A DNA stretch of 64,000 nucleotides from Nakaseomyces glabratus (lineage: Eukaryota > Ascomycota > Saccharomycetes > Saccharomycetales > Saccharomycetaceae). A model generated the notes under the pieces. The model did not search any database, had not been told where the DNA came from, and was given only the letters and a program-made list of their open reading frames with translations. Below are positions 1-9,763 of this stretch, one piece after another (position 1 is the first letter of the stretch; the number at the start of each line of letters is the position of its first letter). A program made the position numbers and the translations under genes. The stretch lies in NCBI RefSeq assembly GCF_010111755.1, contig NC_088959.1, forward strand, positions 682,001 to 746,000, read 5' to 3'.

Positions 1-1
1 A

Positions 2-310
2 TTGTCAGATGTAGGACGCGTATCTGCTAGAGATGAGTTTGCTGACAATTCATTTGATTACGATTTCTACAACTTTGGAACGAACCAGACTAATAATACC
101 ATGAATTATAAAGTTAATTCTAAAGGCAATTTACAACCATCTCAAGCCTTTTTCAGTAATGCAGATGGGTACCATATGAATCAACCTTACTATCAACAAA
201 ACTCTGACATTACCACATTAAACATGATGCTTCAACATCAACAATACAATAAGCCATTGTACAGTAGCAACCTAAATCAAAACTGTTTCCCATACTCAGC
301 TGTATATTAG
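2..310 (+). CDS. C-terminal fragment, possibly CLG1 (Pho85 cyclin-like)
   Basis: This open frame enters from outside the window and ends at a TAG stop at 308-310, so only the last 102 or so codons are visible and the true start is missing. The fragment is rich in Asn, Gln, Tyr and Ser and has no recognisable domain, as expected for a low-complexity tail. Its place and direction, convergent with SKI8, match S. cerevisiae YGL215W (CLG1, a cyclin-like partner of the Pho85 kinase), which precedes SKI8 and VAM7. The CLG1 name rests on synteny only; the sequence itself does not prove it. Confidence 0.5.
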   Translation: MSDVGRVSARDEFADNSFDYDFYNFGTNQTNNTMNYKVNSKGNLQPSQAFFSNADGYHMNQPYYQQNSDITTLNMMLQHQQYNKPLYSSNLNQNCFPYSAVY

Positions 311-785
311 AAAATTAAGGATGACTGATACTTGTGGATTTTATAAGAAGTCAATCATAATGGGGATATAAAAGTTAAAGTAATTCCACAGTTATTTCCC
401 AGCAGCCGTTTATTTTTTTTTTATTTTTTTTGTTGTTTTTTGTTACAATTTTTTTTTCATTTATGTCAACTTTTTAGTTTGAAGGTTCTTTGAATCTCCA
501 AATAAATTCTATTGTCTAGCCTTTCTTGGTTATCAATAGTTAATAATAGAAAAATTTTGAAAAAAATAATAAAATCATATAAAAACCTAAATTTAAAGTT
601 CTATTAGAAACAAAAGACCTCTTTACTGAGTAATCTTTGTTAGTACCAATAATTTTTTTCTTTTTTTTTTTTGGCATTTTTTAATATTGAATAATATTTA
701 TATACTGTAAAATATAATTCCTGTTATTCTTTTTTATGTGAATATGTTACTTGATACATAGCGGTCTATGATTTAGTTTGAATGT
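311..785. other. Convergent intergenic region, 3' flanks
   Basis: This AT-rich stretch lies between two convergent genes. It has long T runs (about 412-460 and 653-672), as expected for 3' untranslated and polyadenylation sequence. I see no gene in it. Confidence 0.6.
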
Positions 786-1967
786 TCAACTTCCACCAGC
801 TTCTCTATACCATCTCACACTTCTGTCAAGACAGACACAGCATAAACCCTCGTTGACATCACTACCCATACCAGCTCGTACACCTTTCTTTATAAATTTG
901 ACATCGAATATTGGCGGATGCTTTAAAGAATTGCCTTCTTCGTCTTCCTGTAAGATATCTTCTTCAACCTCAATATCACCGGCCGTTATATGTAGTGTAC
1001 TGACTCTTTCTCTTAATTTAACATCCCAAACTCTTACTTTACTGTCGTAACCACAACTGGCTAAAAACTCTCCAGTTTCATTAAAGGCTAGTCCGAAAAC
1101 CCAGCCGTCATGGGCGAAAGAGCCGATACTTGTTTGAGTACTATGTGTTGCCATAGTGAAATTACCTATTCTTTCACCAAATTCCGTTTCATACAATGTA
1201 ATATTACCGTAAGAGCCTGAGTCATTGGCCACAGCAAGCAGCCTACCAGTTGGTGAGAATTTGACGTTACGAACAGTGTTACTATTTTGATCGATTCCGT
1301 GTAAACCATAGCCTTCAAACTGGTAAAGGGGTTTTAAGGATGTCAACTGGGACACAAATACAGTGCCATTTTCTAAACCGGTAGCTATTAGTCCATTTGA
1401 GGAAATGTCTAATGCAGTGGCTACACATGGCTCTTTTACTGGTATTTCACCTTGAAACTTTAAATGAGGATTGTACTGTGGCTCATCAGAATCAGCGGTT
1501 CCTTCCTGAAATACGGAGAGATCCCAAACGTATGTGCTACCTTTAACATCTGTAGCGGCAAATTTGTGACAGACAGTAAGGTCAGAGGATTGTAGCCATT
1601 TCACCGCCCAGTAGGATTTTTTTAGTTCCTTCTCAGTTAATAGCTTGATCGGTTTCAATTGATTCTCCTGGGTCAGTTCAAAGAACACAATTTCACCAGA
1701 AAATGTAACACAACTGATTATACAAACATTAACTCCACCTTTCTCCACTGTGTCTATCAGGTCGATGTGGTGTACACCTGATTTATGAACAAACTGTTTC
1801 TGAACGTGGTCCTTAGGCTGCTCGTTATCCAGCAATTTGTTCTTCCATAACTTGATGTAACCATCTCCAGAACAGGTTACGGTAAATGTGTTGCAAATAG
1901 CAACCCCAAATATATCGGCGTCGTGTGCTTTACCACAATTGGCAGTAGGAATAAATATCTTCGACAT
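786..1967 (-). CDS. SKI8: Ski complex WD40 subunit Ski8
   Basis: The product is 393 residues, against about 397 in S. cerevisiae. It is a WD40 beta-propeller that scaffolds the cytoplasmic Ski2-Ski3-Ski8 complex, which feeds RNA into the exosome for 3'-5' decay; in budding yeast the same protein also helps start meiotic recombination through Spo11. The N-terminus (MSKIFIPTANCGKAHDADIF), the central LYETEFGERIG segment and the C-terminus (CCVCLDRSVRWYREAGG) match my recall of yeast Ski8 closely. WD-type blades such as SGDGYIKLW, ATDVKGSTYVW and SCGYDSKVRVW are spread over the whole length. The start is an ATG with no plausible upstream alternative. It is divergent from VAM7, as in S. cerevisiae (YGL213C/YGL212W). 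Confidence 0.97.
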   Translation of the reverse strand: MSKIFIPTANCGKAHDADIFGVAICNTFTVTCSGDGYIKLWKNKLLDNEQPKDHVQKQFVHKSGVHHIDLIDTVEKGGVNVCIISCVTFSGEIVFFELTQENQLKPIKLLTEKELKKSYWAVKWLQSSDLTVCHKFAATDVKGSTYVWDLSVFQEGTADSDEPQYNPHLKFQGEIPVKEPCVATALDISSNGLIATGLENGTVFVSQLTSLKPLYQFEGYGLHGIDQNSNTVRNVKFSPTGRLLAVANDSGSYGNITLYETEFGERIGNFTMATHSTQTSIGSFAHDGWVFGLAFNETGEFLASCGYDSKVRVWDVKLRERVSTLHITAGDIEVEEDILQEDEEGNSLKHPPIFDVKFIKKGVRAGMGSDVNEGLCCVCLDRSVRWYREAGGS

Positions 1968-2239
1968 GTTGGCAACTTATCTTCACAACCAATAAAGCTT
2001 TGGAAATGGGGAAACGGTAAAAAATAACGTATTTCGATTATTCAGCTGTACACCAACTGTATAAACTCAATTTGTTGATTGCTCTTCTCTAAGATAAGAC
2101 TAATCTTTACTGATTTCTCTATCCTTCATGTAGTCCATAATTGATATTTTCTTGAAAAATTTCAGAAATCAGACCTTATAAAGGCCTCCCGATGGGATTG
2201 CGATGCAGTTGAAGACCTGACTCAAATAAGAAGGCGTGC

Positions 2240-3220
2240 ATGGCTAGTAAAGGTTACGCCAGAATGCGAGTGCGGTATCGAGTCCATGTGGATGAAGTTC
2301 AAGTACGTGGTGGAGTTGCAAAATATGGGCTTGTAGTGTCTGTTTGGGATCAAGATGGGCAAGAAGAGCTGAGGGAAACCACTGTTTGGAGGCGATATAG
2401 TGAGTTTCTGGCTCTAAAGAAAGAGCTAGAGAGCAGTTGTGGATGTGATATACCTTATGAGTTTCCACCTCGGACACTGTGGTTTGGTGGTGGTTCCAAG
2501 ACCGGTGGTACGGATAAGAAAGTTATAGAAGAGAGGAAAGTGAAGCTGGCTGATTTTATGAGTGAATTGCTCAATGACTCCTTTGATGTGAAATGGAAAC
2601 GGCACAAGTCCGTGAGTAACTTTCTCGGAATGGATATAGCTCAGATGGAGAACGTCAAGTCAACCAAATCCAAACCTCCCCAGAATGGGTGGATGGACAT
2701 GTTCCATGAGTACAAGATGGAGTTTGAGGACTGCAAGAAGCAGGAGGGCGTTCAGAGGTCAAGGAATGCGATGTATATAAGGCTGAAGCTGAATGAACTA
2801 GAACAGATATTAAACACTGAGGAATTACCCGAGGAGGAGAGGGATAGAAGGAGCAAATTGTTAACAACATTGAAGCAGGACCTGAATGAGTTAACTATTT
2901 CAAGAGAAGATCCTATAGTGCCAAGAGAGCAAGTAGTAAAGCCTTTACCGGGAAGGCGAATGCTTGGTGAAACCATCGAAACTGCGAAGTATAATAATAG
3001 AGACTTGTTGCAAGTGCAAAAACAGATGAATAAAGAGCAGGATCAAGAATTGGAACAATTACATAAAATCATACAAAGACAAAAGCAACTCTCGATGGAA
3101 ATGAACGAGGAACTATCTCAACAGAATGAACTCCTAGACTCCTTCCAAAACGATGTGGACAGGACTGCGATGAAGTTAAAACAAGCCAACAGAAGGGCTC
3201 GCGACTTCAACGATAAATAG
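2240..3220 (+). CDS. VAM7: Vacuolar SNARE Vam7 (PX + SNARE)
   Basis: The product is 326 residues. Vam7 is the soluble Qc-SNARE of homotypic vacuole fusion; it has no transmembrane segment and is held on the vacuole by its PX domain binding PI3P. A PX domain spans about residues 5-130 (RRYSEF, then PPRTLWFGGG, then SVSNFLGMD). A charged middle follows, and a heptad-rich SNARE helix covers about 260-326, ending near DNDK-like residues with no membrane anchor. It lies next to SKI8 with about 270 bp of shared divergent promoter, as in S. cerevisiae YGL212W. The ATG at 2240 is the first in frame with the PX domain. Confidence 0.96.
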   Translation: MASKGYARMRVRYRVHVDEVQVRGGVAKYGLVVSVWDQDGQEELRETTVWRRYSEFLALKKELESSCGCDIPYEFPPRTLWFGGGSKTGGTDKKVIEERKVKLADFMSELLNDSFDVKWKRHKSVSNFLGMDIAQMENVKSTKSKPPQNGWMDMFHEYKMEFEDCKKQEGVQRSRNAMYIRLKLNELEQILNTEELPEEERDRRSKLLTTLKQDLNELTISREDPIVPREQVVKPLPGRRMLGETIETAKYNNRDLLQVQKQMNKEQDQELEQLHKIIQRQKQLSMEMNEELSQQNELLDSFQNDVDRTAMKLKQANRRARDFNDK

Positions 3221-3581
3221 AAGCACTCACTACCATTAAGAAACCACGCTTTCAACTACAAATTTCAATAGACAATAAGTATGCCTGTACAATTCTCATC
3301 CTTCAATATAGTAACCCACATATAACTCATATATTCTCTTTCTGCTTATGTAGACGTTCAAGCTCATCGCGATGAGCTCATCCGAAGCGCATTTTTTTGG
3401 CAAATGATCATCACATCAAGATTTTGTACAGAATGCATAACTTGATGTGTGAGTCAATGGAATCGCATATAAGAAGGCGAATAGATCGACTGAGTAAGTT
3501 TCGATTGTCAGCAGCTGGCTAATACTGTTATCATATAGTCCCCTGGATTACCTGTGTATTTGGTCAAGAATTATACGCAAA
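3221..3581. other. VAM7-THI80 intergenic; synteny junction A/B
   Basis: This is the VAM7 3' flank and THI80 promoter. It joins a YGL21x-type block to a YOR14x-type block. The only clear internal structure is a perfect 18-bp palindrome made of two overlapping PAC motifs at 3361-3378, listed separately. A TATA-like run (catataagaagg) lies near 3466. Confidence 0.6.
3361..3378. promoter_or_regulatory. Palindromic double PAC element
   Basis: The sequence AGCTCATCGCGATGAGCT is a perfect inverted repeat. Each half contains GCGATGAG, the PAC motif bound by Dot6/Tod6 in ribosome-biogenesis promoters. It lies about 205 bp upstream of the THI80 ATG. The motif is seen directly; its regulatory role is inferred. 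Confidence 0.55.
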
Positions 3582-4526
3582 ATGGCAGAGACCTGTATAG
3601 AGAACCCAGACTATCTGGTGGTCAATGGCATACCATCCTCTAAATACAAGCATGAAATTGAACTCGAGAATTGTTTTGAACCTCAGCATGAGAATTCTGC
3701 TCTACTGATACTAAACCAGGAGATTAAGATGCCAAAGCTTTTCATGAAACTTTGGAACAGGTATATGATTAAAGTGTGTGCTGATGGCGCTGCTAATAAA
3801 CTGTACCAATTTTGCGTCAACAACAATGTCAATCACAATGATTACCTACCCGATTATATTGTTGGGGACTTAGATTCTATTGATGAAAACATAGCACAGT
3901 TTTACAAAGAGAAAGGTGTATATGTGATCAAGCAGACCACGCAATACTCTACGGATTTCAAGAAAAGCATTAATCTAATAACGTGTCATTTCTATGCCAC
4001 AAACTTCAAGGACCACCTTCAAAGCTCTAATGAAGACAGTAATTATGGTATATCTCTAGAGAAAGGAATACACGATATATATGCCACTATAAAGAATGTC
4101 GCGGAGCTTCCGAAACTCAATGTCCTGGCCCTAGGCGGTATAGATGGTCGCTTTGACCAAACTATACATTCAATCACGCAGTTATACACATTGACAAACA
4201 CAGATCCATATATAAGGATGTTTTTCCTCACTGAAAATGATCTGATATTCATCATACCTCCGGATGGTGTGCTACTGCGCTATGATGCGGAGTTTAGGAA
4301 AGCTTGTATTGGCAACTGTGGCCTGTTGCCTGTTGGTCTTCCAACAGAGATCATAGAGACCATTGGCTTGAAATGGGACGTGGCCAATTGGCCCACTAGC
4401 ATCGAATCTGGACGAGTGAGCAGCAGCAACAGGTTCTCTGGCCACGATAAGTGCTACATCAATGTCAAAGATGGTATGATTATCAATGTTGAAATCAAAA
4501 AAGATGTTGTTGCTAACTATGTATAG
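3582..4526 (+). CDS. THI80: Thiamine pyrophosphokinase Thi80
   Basis: The 314-residue enzyme (about 319 in S. cerevisiae) transfers a pyrophosphate from ATP to thiamine, giving thiamine diphosphate. The N-terminal catalytic domain carries CADGAANKLY (66-75) and the VGDLDSI motif (94-100), typical of the family, followed by KQTTQYSTDF. The C-terminal thiamine-binding domain has GNCGLLPVG and the GRVSSSNRF strand. Length and motif order are normal. It is convergent with LSC1, matching S. cerevisiae YOR143C/YOR142W with the block inverted. I saw no obvious thiamine-regulatory site; a palindromic PAC element lies upstream. Confidence 0.97.
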   Translation: MAETCIENPDYLVVNGIPSSKYKHEIELENCFEPQHENSALLILNQEIKMPKLFMKLWNRYMIKVCADGAANKLYQFCVNNNVNHNDYLPDYIVGDLDSIDENIAQFYKEKGVYVIKQTTQYSTDFKKSINLITCHFYATNFKDHLQSSNEDSNYGISLEKGIHDIYATIKNVAELPKLNVLALGGIDGRFDQTIHSITQLYTLTNTDPYIRMFFLTENDLIFIIPPDGVLLRYDAEFRKACIGNCGLLPVGLPTEIIETIGLKWDVANWPTSIESGRVSSSNRFSGHDKCYINVKDGMIINVEIKKDVVANYV

Positions 4527-4859
4527 ATGTATAGAGAGATCAATGGTGGGGAGAGTAACTTCATTTACCATTTATTTCCAGTTTTAGCAGTGCTTACAAA
4601 CTATGAATAGACGAATATTTTATGTTATATTAAGAATATTTGAAAGTCTGGACTTTTTCATCTATGGAAAAACCAGCCAAGTATATATAGGATCAGAGAA
4701 TATATATACAATGATAATCTTCTGTGGTTTGAAATTTGTTCAGTATGAGAGTGTGCAAAAAAAAACTGGCAAGCAATGATACAATTCAGGTGCATCATTT
4801 CCTTAGCCCATTACTCCTGTTGTTTTGAAGCTAGAGACTATGATATTTCCATTTGCTGC
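4527..4859. other. Convergent intergenic region
   Basis: This holds the 3' flanks of THI80 and LSC1. It is AT-rich with short A and T runs. I see no gene or repeat. Confidence 0.6.
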
Positions 4860-5819
4860 TTACAACTTAGAGAACTGTTCTAGCAAGGTTTGACCCAAGT
4901 AACCTGGGGATTCGACGACTTGGACACCCACGTTTCTTAGGGCTTCTTTCTTGGACTCTGCGTCAGTTCCGCTACCTTCTACGATAGCACCACTGTGGCC
5001 CATACGAACACCCTTCATTTGTCCTGCTACTTTACCAGCAATGAAGGAAGCGACTGGTTTAGGGTTAGCTTTGCTGAAGTTGTACTCCTGCAAGAACTCT
5101 GCGGCCTCAATTTCCGGCTTACCACCGATCTCACCGAGCATGATGATACCTTCTGTCTGTGGGTCCTCTAGGAACAGCTTTAGAACGTCTATAAAGTCGG
5201 TACCTGGGAACGCGTCACCGCCGATACCCACGACGAGGGACTGTCCGAGACCGCTGAGAGTAGTCTGCTGCACGGCCTCATAAGTCAGAGTACCTGAACG
5301 CGACACGATACCAATCTTACCTGGCTTGAAGATACGTGTGGGCTGGATACCGACCCTGACGTGGTTCGCAGGGTTGATCACACCTGGGCAATTGGGCCCC
5401 ACCAGCCTGGTCTTGTTCTGCGACTTCAGCATCTCAGATATGTACAGCAAATCGTGCTGTGGAATACCCTCCGTGATACACACTGCCAATGGGATCTCCG
5501 CCTCGATGGCCTCCTGGATGGCCGCACCCGCAATTGGAGGCGGAACAAATATACCGGACACAGTGGCCCCTGTCTCCTTCACACAGTCCTTGACTGACGC
5601 AAACACAGGCTGGCCCAGATGCGTCTGCCCAGCCTTCTTCGGATTAGTACCACCAACAACATTAGTCCCGTACTCCTGCGAGATCTTCGCATGAAACGTA
5701 CCTTGCTTACCTGTAAACCCTTGGAACATCACCTTCGTGTCCTTGGGCAACAGTAGATTCTTGATCGTCTGGTCATAAACACCCGCTTTCCGAGAAAACC
5801 CCCTAGTAAATCTCAACAT
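4860..5819 (-). CDS. LSC1: Succinyl-CoA ligase alpha subunit, mitochondrial
   Basis: The 319-residue alpha subunit of succinyl-CoA ligase works with the LSC2 beta subunit in the mitochondrial matrix and makes ATP from succinyl-CoA in the TCA cycle. Residues 1-20 form a basic, hydroxylated presequence ([11 protein letters not shown]). The CoA-binding Rossmann motif [10 protein letters not shown] is at 34-43, VGPNCPG follows in the middle, and the phospho-histidine loop GHSGAIVEG puts the catalytic His at about 275. The gene is richer in G and C than its neighbours and looks highly expressed. Its leader on the minus strand is an unusual CA-rich tract (5821-5880). It diverges from ARP8, as YOR142W and YOR141C do. 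Confidence 0.97.
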   Translation of the reverse strand: MLRFTRGFSRKAGVYDQTIKNLLLPKDTKVMFQGFTGKQGTFHAKISQEYGTNVVGGTNPKKAGQTHLGQPVFASVKDCVKETGATVSGIFVPPPIAGAAIQEAIEAEIPLAVCITEGIPQHDLLYISEMLKSQNKTRLVGPNCPGVINPANHVRVGIQPTRIFKPGKIGIVSRSGTLTYEAVQQTTLSGLGQSLVVGIGGDAFPGTDFIDVLKLFLEDPQTEGIIMLGEIGGKPEIEAAEFLQEYNFSKANPKPVASFIAGKVAGQMKGVRMGHSGAIVEGSGTDAESKKEALRNVGVQVVESPGYLGQTLLEQFSKL

Positions 5820-5820
5820 A

Positions 5821-5880
5821 GTGTTTGTGTATGTGTTTGTGTTTATGTTTCTGTGTCTGTGTCTGTGTGTCTGTGTGTAT
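5821..5880. repeat. TG/CA-rich tract at LSC1 start
   Basis: An imperfect alternation of TGTGTT, TGTGTC and TGTGTA units ends one base before the LSC1 ATG. In the LSC1 transcript it would read as a CA-rich 5' leader. Confidence 0.8.
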
Positions 5881-6270
5881 TAGTATGATCTCTCGGCGGT
5901 TCAAGCAGACTGAAAAATACACGGCCCTATTTATACTCCCATTCCCAGCTGACCCCCCTCCCCTTCAACTTGCCCAGCTTCCCCCCTCCCCACAATCCCG
6001 ATCGAGCCGAGATCCACGCATTCAGATAGCGCAGAACAGAAGTTCTACCCCCCCTCCCCCCGCCTTAGAAATACCCGTAGCAATCCTCTCCTCTATATAT
6101 TGGGGTAAAGAGAATAAGACTGCTACGGCCTGTTCTGCGAGATACGTGTTACTTGTGCACCTGTTTCTTAGAGAGAGAGAATCGCCCTCACCTCCTCCGC
6201 CGCTAACAAATCAGCAGAAAGGAGAGTCCCGCCAGACCAAGGTGACAGGGATGTAGTGGTGTACATGGGG

Positions 6271-6390
6271 GTCACGTTTATTATACATATATACGTATGT
6301 CACGTTTACTATACACATATACGTTTGTCACGTTTATAGTACACATATACGTGTATCACGTTTATTATACACACAAACGGGTATCACGGG
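6271..6390. repeat. 28-bp tandem repeat, four units plus partial
   Basis: Units start at 6271, 6299, 6327 and 6355, with a truncated fifth at 6383, an exact 28-bp spacing. Each begins RTCACG (RTCACGTTTA in the four full units) and continues with a TATAC/ACATATACGT-type half. The units differ by a few substitutions each. The array lies midway between divergent LSC1 and ARP8. It could be a cluster of protein-binding sites, but I cannot name the factor. Confidence 0.85.
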
Positions 6391-6631
6391 ATATACGTTC
6401 ATTGTTATACCTCATAGCTCTTTAACCCCATAGAGACTCTTCTGCCTCTTGTAACCGCAAGCTTCCTTCGGGGCCGGCGGAGGGGAGGGGCCGCTTTACC
6501 CGCTCAGGTTCAATTATATAGCCGCCGTTCTGATCTCGGCTAACTTCCAACCTTTATATCTGGACAACTGCACAGCAAACAGTGCGCATACACACGTACA
6601 CACATACACACCCGAGGTAGAAATATATACA

Positions 6632-9145
6632 ATGTCTAGGGAGAGCAGCGTGAACAGCTCGATGGTGGAGGATGAGGACTCGGCGTCTGACATGGACGCA
6701 GATCTGGACGAGGAGAACGCCAGGAAGCACGGGAGGTCTGACGACGGCGAGGACACTGGCGATGACAATGCCGATGACAATGCCGATGACAATGCCGATG
6801 ACAATGGTGACGCTGATACAAGTGTAGATGGGGCAAGCACCAGACGGGGCAAGAAAAAGTACCAGAAGTACCCGGACCTGGACCCATTGAAGGCGCCACC
6901 GGGCAAGAAAGTGCCGTTGCATCTGCTGGAGAAGCGGAGACTGGGCAGGCTTAAAGCCGCAGAGGAGTTCGCCAGGAAGTTGAAAGTCGTAGGGATAGAA
7001 CGTGTGGAAAACTTGAACCTGCCGCAATCGGGGCTGTTCAGCCCTGTACCACTGATCAACCAGAAGAATTACTCCAGCGACTACTTGCGGAAAGACGAAA
7101 ACGCATTCGCGGTCAGAGAGAGGAAGCAGATGAGGAACTCAAACGCAAATAACTCAGCACATGCGAAGACGTCGGAACTGGGATCCGGCGCACAATCAGC
7201 ATCAATGGCAAGCTCAGCATCCCTAGATGCTTTGGTAGACACTGATACAAAACTACAAAGCGTCGAGGATATCGATTTCAACGACCCGAGACTAACTATC
7301 GTTATACATCCTGGATCAGACTCAATCAAGATCGGCCTCGCCACTGATGAAGAGCCCGTGTCAATACCAAACTTGGTCGCCGTACCGAGATCACAGGTTG
7401 TCAATCCAGTTGATGAAACCCCAGTTAACGTCTTAAATATTGAGTTGGACGACCAGTTCCACGAACTAACTAATCAATTGAAGTATAATTTCAAGGAAAG
7501 AATGAAATACTACAAACGTAAGATGCAATCAAATGCACATGAACAAGTTACTTCCTTTAATTCAAACTCAAAACCTGAAGAAGTGTCAGATAAGAATGAC
7601 CAAGGAAAGATCGATTGGATATATAATGCTGACAAAAAATACTACGGTGAAGATGCACAGCGATGCATAGGTGACGAATTTATTTTGAGAAGGCCTTTTT
7701 GTAAGAGCGGTATATTCAACCTTGAATCAAACAATTACTCGTCGATACAAGACCTACTTGGTGATGTATCAGAACTAGTAGATAGTGCTCTCTCTTCTGA
7801 TAAGTTCAACATTACCAAAAGCGAGTACAAGCATTATAAGGCCGTGATTGTAATTCCTGATCTATTCAAGAAAAGCCATCTGGAGACATTTATTCGACTT
7901 CTGCTAAATGAAATGGATTTCCGTTCTGTTGCGCTAATGCAGGAATCTTTAGCTACATGTTACGGAGCAGGAATCAGTACGCCCACTTGTGTAGTAAATA
8001 TTGGTGCGGAACAGATTAGAATTGCTTGTGTTGATGATGGAACTATAATACAGGACAGTGCCGTAACACTAGATTATGGTGGTAATGATGTAACGAACCT
8101 ATTAGCAATCTTGCTACAACAGAGTAAATTTCCTTACAAAAACTGGAATTTAAGCACATTATATGGTTGGAAAACAGCAGAGGATTTCAAAAAAAAATTT
8201 GTTACCTTTCAAGATGCTGATATTGCAGTACAATTATTCAATTTTATAAAACGAGTACCAGGGATACCATCAGAAAAATATGATTTTAAAGTGTTTGATG
8301 AAGTCATTCTAGCTCCCTTGGGACTATTCTACCCAGAAATCTTTAAATATATCCAAGAGAGGCAAAGGCCCACTGCCAAGGAATACGAGACAACATTATT
8401 GAAACAAATAGAACCATCGAGAGACATTTACACAAATTCCCTGAATGACTGGCGATCAATAACCCAGCGAGATTGCGAAGAAAACATGATATATTGCGAT
8501 GCTAAGGATGACTTAGAAATCATACAGCATGCACTCGATCTTAATACTCATATTGAAGATCTTCAATCAAAACATATAGAAGAAAATACTGACAAAAAAT
8601 GCTTTGTACCTTTGGATAAGGCGATTGTACAAAGCATCACCAACGCTGCCATCAATGTTGACATATCCAAAATATCCCAATTCTATTCAAATATAATTAT
8701 TGTCGGAGGAGGAGCTAATATCCCCGCTCTTGATTTTATTCTTTCTGATCGTATTAATATTTGGAGACCTGCTGTATTAGGTATTAGTTCTTTTCCCAAT
8801 TTTTATAAGTCCCTGACTAAACAACTGAAAGATATACAAACCTCAAATAAAAGTAATACAGGAGATAAAAGCCAAGAACAAGAGGTTGCAGAGAGGTCAA
8901 TAGCATTAGTTAAAGTTGAATTGGATAAACTAGTTGCTTCATTAGAAATACCAAACAGTGGTGATCACTTTTTTACTGTTGGAGTCCTGCCCGCACCGCG
9001 TAACCTAGATCCTTCGCTATTAGATTGGAAAGGTGCAAGTGTTTTGGCTCAAATAAAACTGATAGAAGAGTTATATATATCTAGAAATGATTGGGACGTT
9101 CATGGAAATAGAGTCCTGCAATATAAGTGTATATTCGCCTACTAA
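6632..9145 (+). CDS. ARP8: Actin-related protein Arp8 (INO80 complex)
   Basis: The 837-residue protein (about 881 in S. cerevisiae) is a nuclear actin-related protein that forms the Arp4-Arp8-actin module of the INO80 chromatin remodeller and helps it bind nucleosomes and linker DNA. The first 90 or so residues are acidic low complexity. They include a run of DDNA repeats encoded by a 12-bp tandem repeat near 6760-6810. The actin fold starts near residue 220 (TIVIHPGSDSIKIGLA), followed by VVNIGAEQIRIACVDDG, LDYGGNDVTNLL and IIIVGGGANIPALDFIL. Large insertions between actin subdomains are typical of Arp8. Its position between LSC1 and SFL1 matches YOR141C. Confidence 0.96.
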   Translation: MSRESSVNSSMVEDEDSASDMDADLDEENARKHGRSDDGEDTGDDNADDNADDNADDNGDADTSVDGASTRRGKKKYQKYPDLDPLKAPPGKKVPLHLLEKRRLGRLKAAEEFARKLKVVGIERVENLNLPQSGLFSPVPLINQKNYSSDYLRKDENAFAVRERKQMRNSNANNSAHAKTSELGSGAQSASMASSASLDALVDTDTKLQSVEDIDFNDPRLTIVIHPGSDSIKIGLATDEEPVSIPNLVAVPRSQVVNPVDETPVNVLNIELDDQFHELTNQLKYNFKERMKYYKRKMQSNAHEQVTSFNSNSKPEEVSDKNDQGKIDWIYNADKKYYGEDAQRCIGDEFILRRPFCKSGIFNLESNNYSSIQDLLGDVSELVDSALSSDKFNITKSEYKHYKAVIVIPDLFKKSHLETFIRLLLNEMDFRSVALMQESLATCYGAGISTPTCVVNIGAEQIRIACVDDGTIIQDSAVTLDYGGNDVTNLLAILLQQSKFPYKNWNLSTLYGWKTAEDFKKKFVTFQDADIAVQLFNFIKRVPGIPSEKYDFKVFDEVILAPLGLFYPEIFKYIQERQRPTAKEYETTLLKQIEPSRDIYTNSLNDWRSITQRDCEENMIYCDAKDDLEIIQHALDLNTHIEDLQSKHIEENTDKKCFVPLDKAIVQSITNAAINVDISKISQFYSNIIIVGGGANIPALDFILSDRINIWRPAVLGISSFPNFYKSLTKQLKDIQTSNKSNTGDKSQEQEVAERSIALVKVELDKLVASLEIPNSGDHFFTVGVLPAPRNLDPSLLDWKGASVLAQIKLIEELYISRNDWDVHGNRVLQYKCIFAY

Positions 9146-9763
9146 AATTGATAATTACATAAGTTTTCCACACATACCTATCTATGTAATCATTTTATCC
9201 ATACATTAAGTTCTAGGTAAGCAATGATATAGTATTGTAACTAATACATGATCTAGACTTTTCAAAATCGATCTAGCTAAAGCTGTCACATTATACTCTT
9301 AATAATTTCTAATTTGAGAGGATTAAAAATATAATATAATAATTAAATTTAAATACTTTTAAAAAGAAAAAAAAGAAAAAAAAAACAATATATAAGTACA
9401 TTTATTTCTTTTCGTCATCAAATCTTGCTATAATAGAGTTTAATAGCTTTTGAACTTAGTAGAGCAAGATATCTATGGGAAGTGTTATGTGTAATTATTC
9501 TTTAATGTAATGCACAACATTTTGATAAGCGTATAACATACTCCACTAGTTCCGTAAGCAAAAATTATTGTAGCCATTGAAAGGATAATATAATACAATT
9601 ACGAGCAAATAAAATAGTGTTGTTTTGAAAATTAGAGACAAGATCATGAAAAATGGTAGTGTAGAAAAAAAGAGTTGAGTTTTGTAACCGTGAGTGAAAA
9701 AAAAAAATAATGACCAAAAAAAAGTTTATAAATTTTTAATATCATTGATAATTGTAGTGTCAA
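9146..9763. other. Convergent intergenic region
   Basis: This 618-bp AT-rich stretch lies between the convergent ARP8 and SFL1 genes. A-rich runs occur at 9360-9384 and near 9698-9722. I see no ORF or RNA gene that I can support. Confidence 0.6.

Larger units (their letters stand above)
5820..6631. other. Divergent LSC1/ARP8 promoter region
   Basis: This 812-bp region holds a TG/CA-rich tract directly against the LSC1 start (5821-5880), several C-rich runs (about 5950-6060), and a 28-bp tandem repeat array (6271-6390). A second CA-rich tract (6584-6612) lies just before the ARP8 start. Reading frames through it lack ATG starts or are simple-sequence shadows. Confidence 0.65.

Noticed and set aside
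5825..6256. 143-codon frame over the LSC1 promoter
   Set aside because: It starts at GTG inside a TG repeat and continues through C-rich low-complexity DNA.
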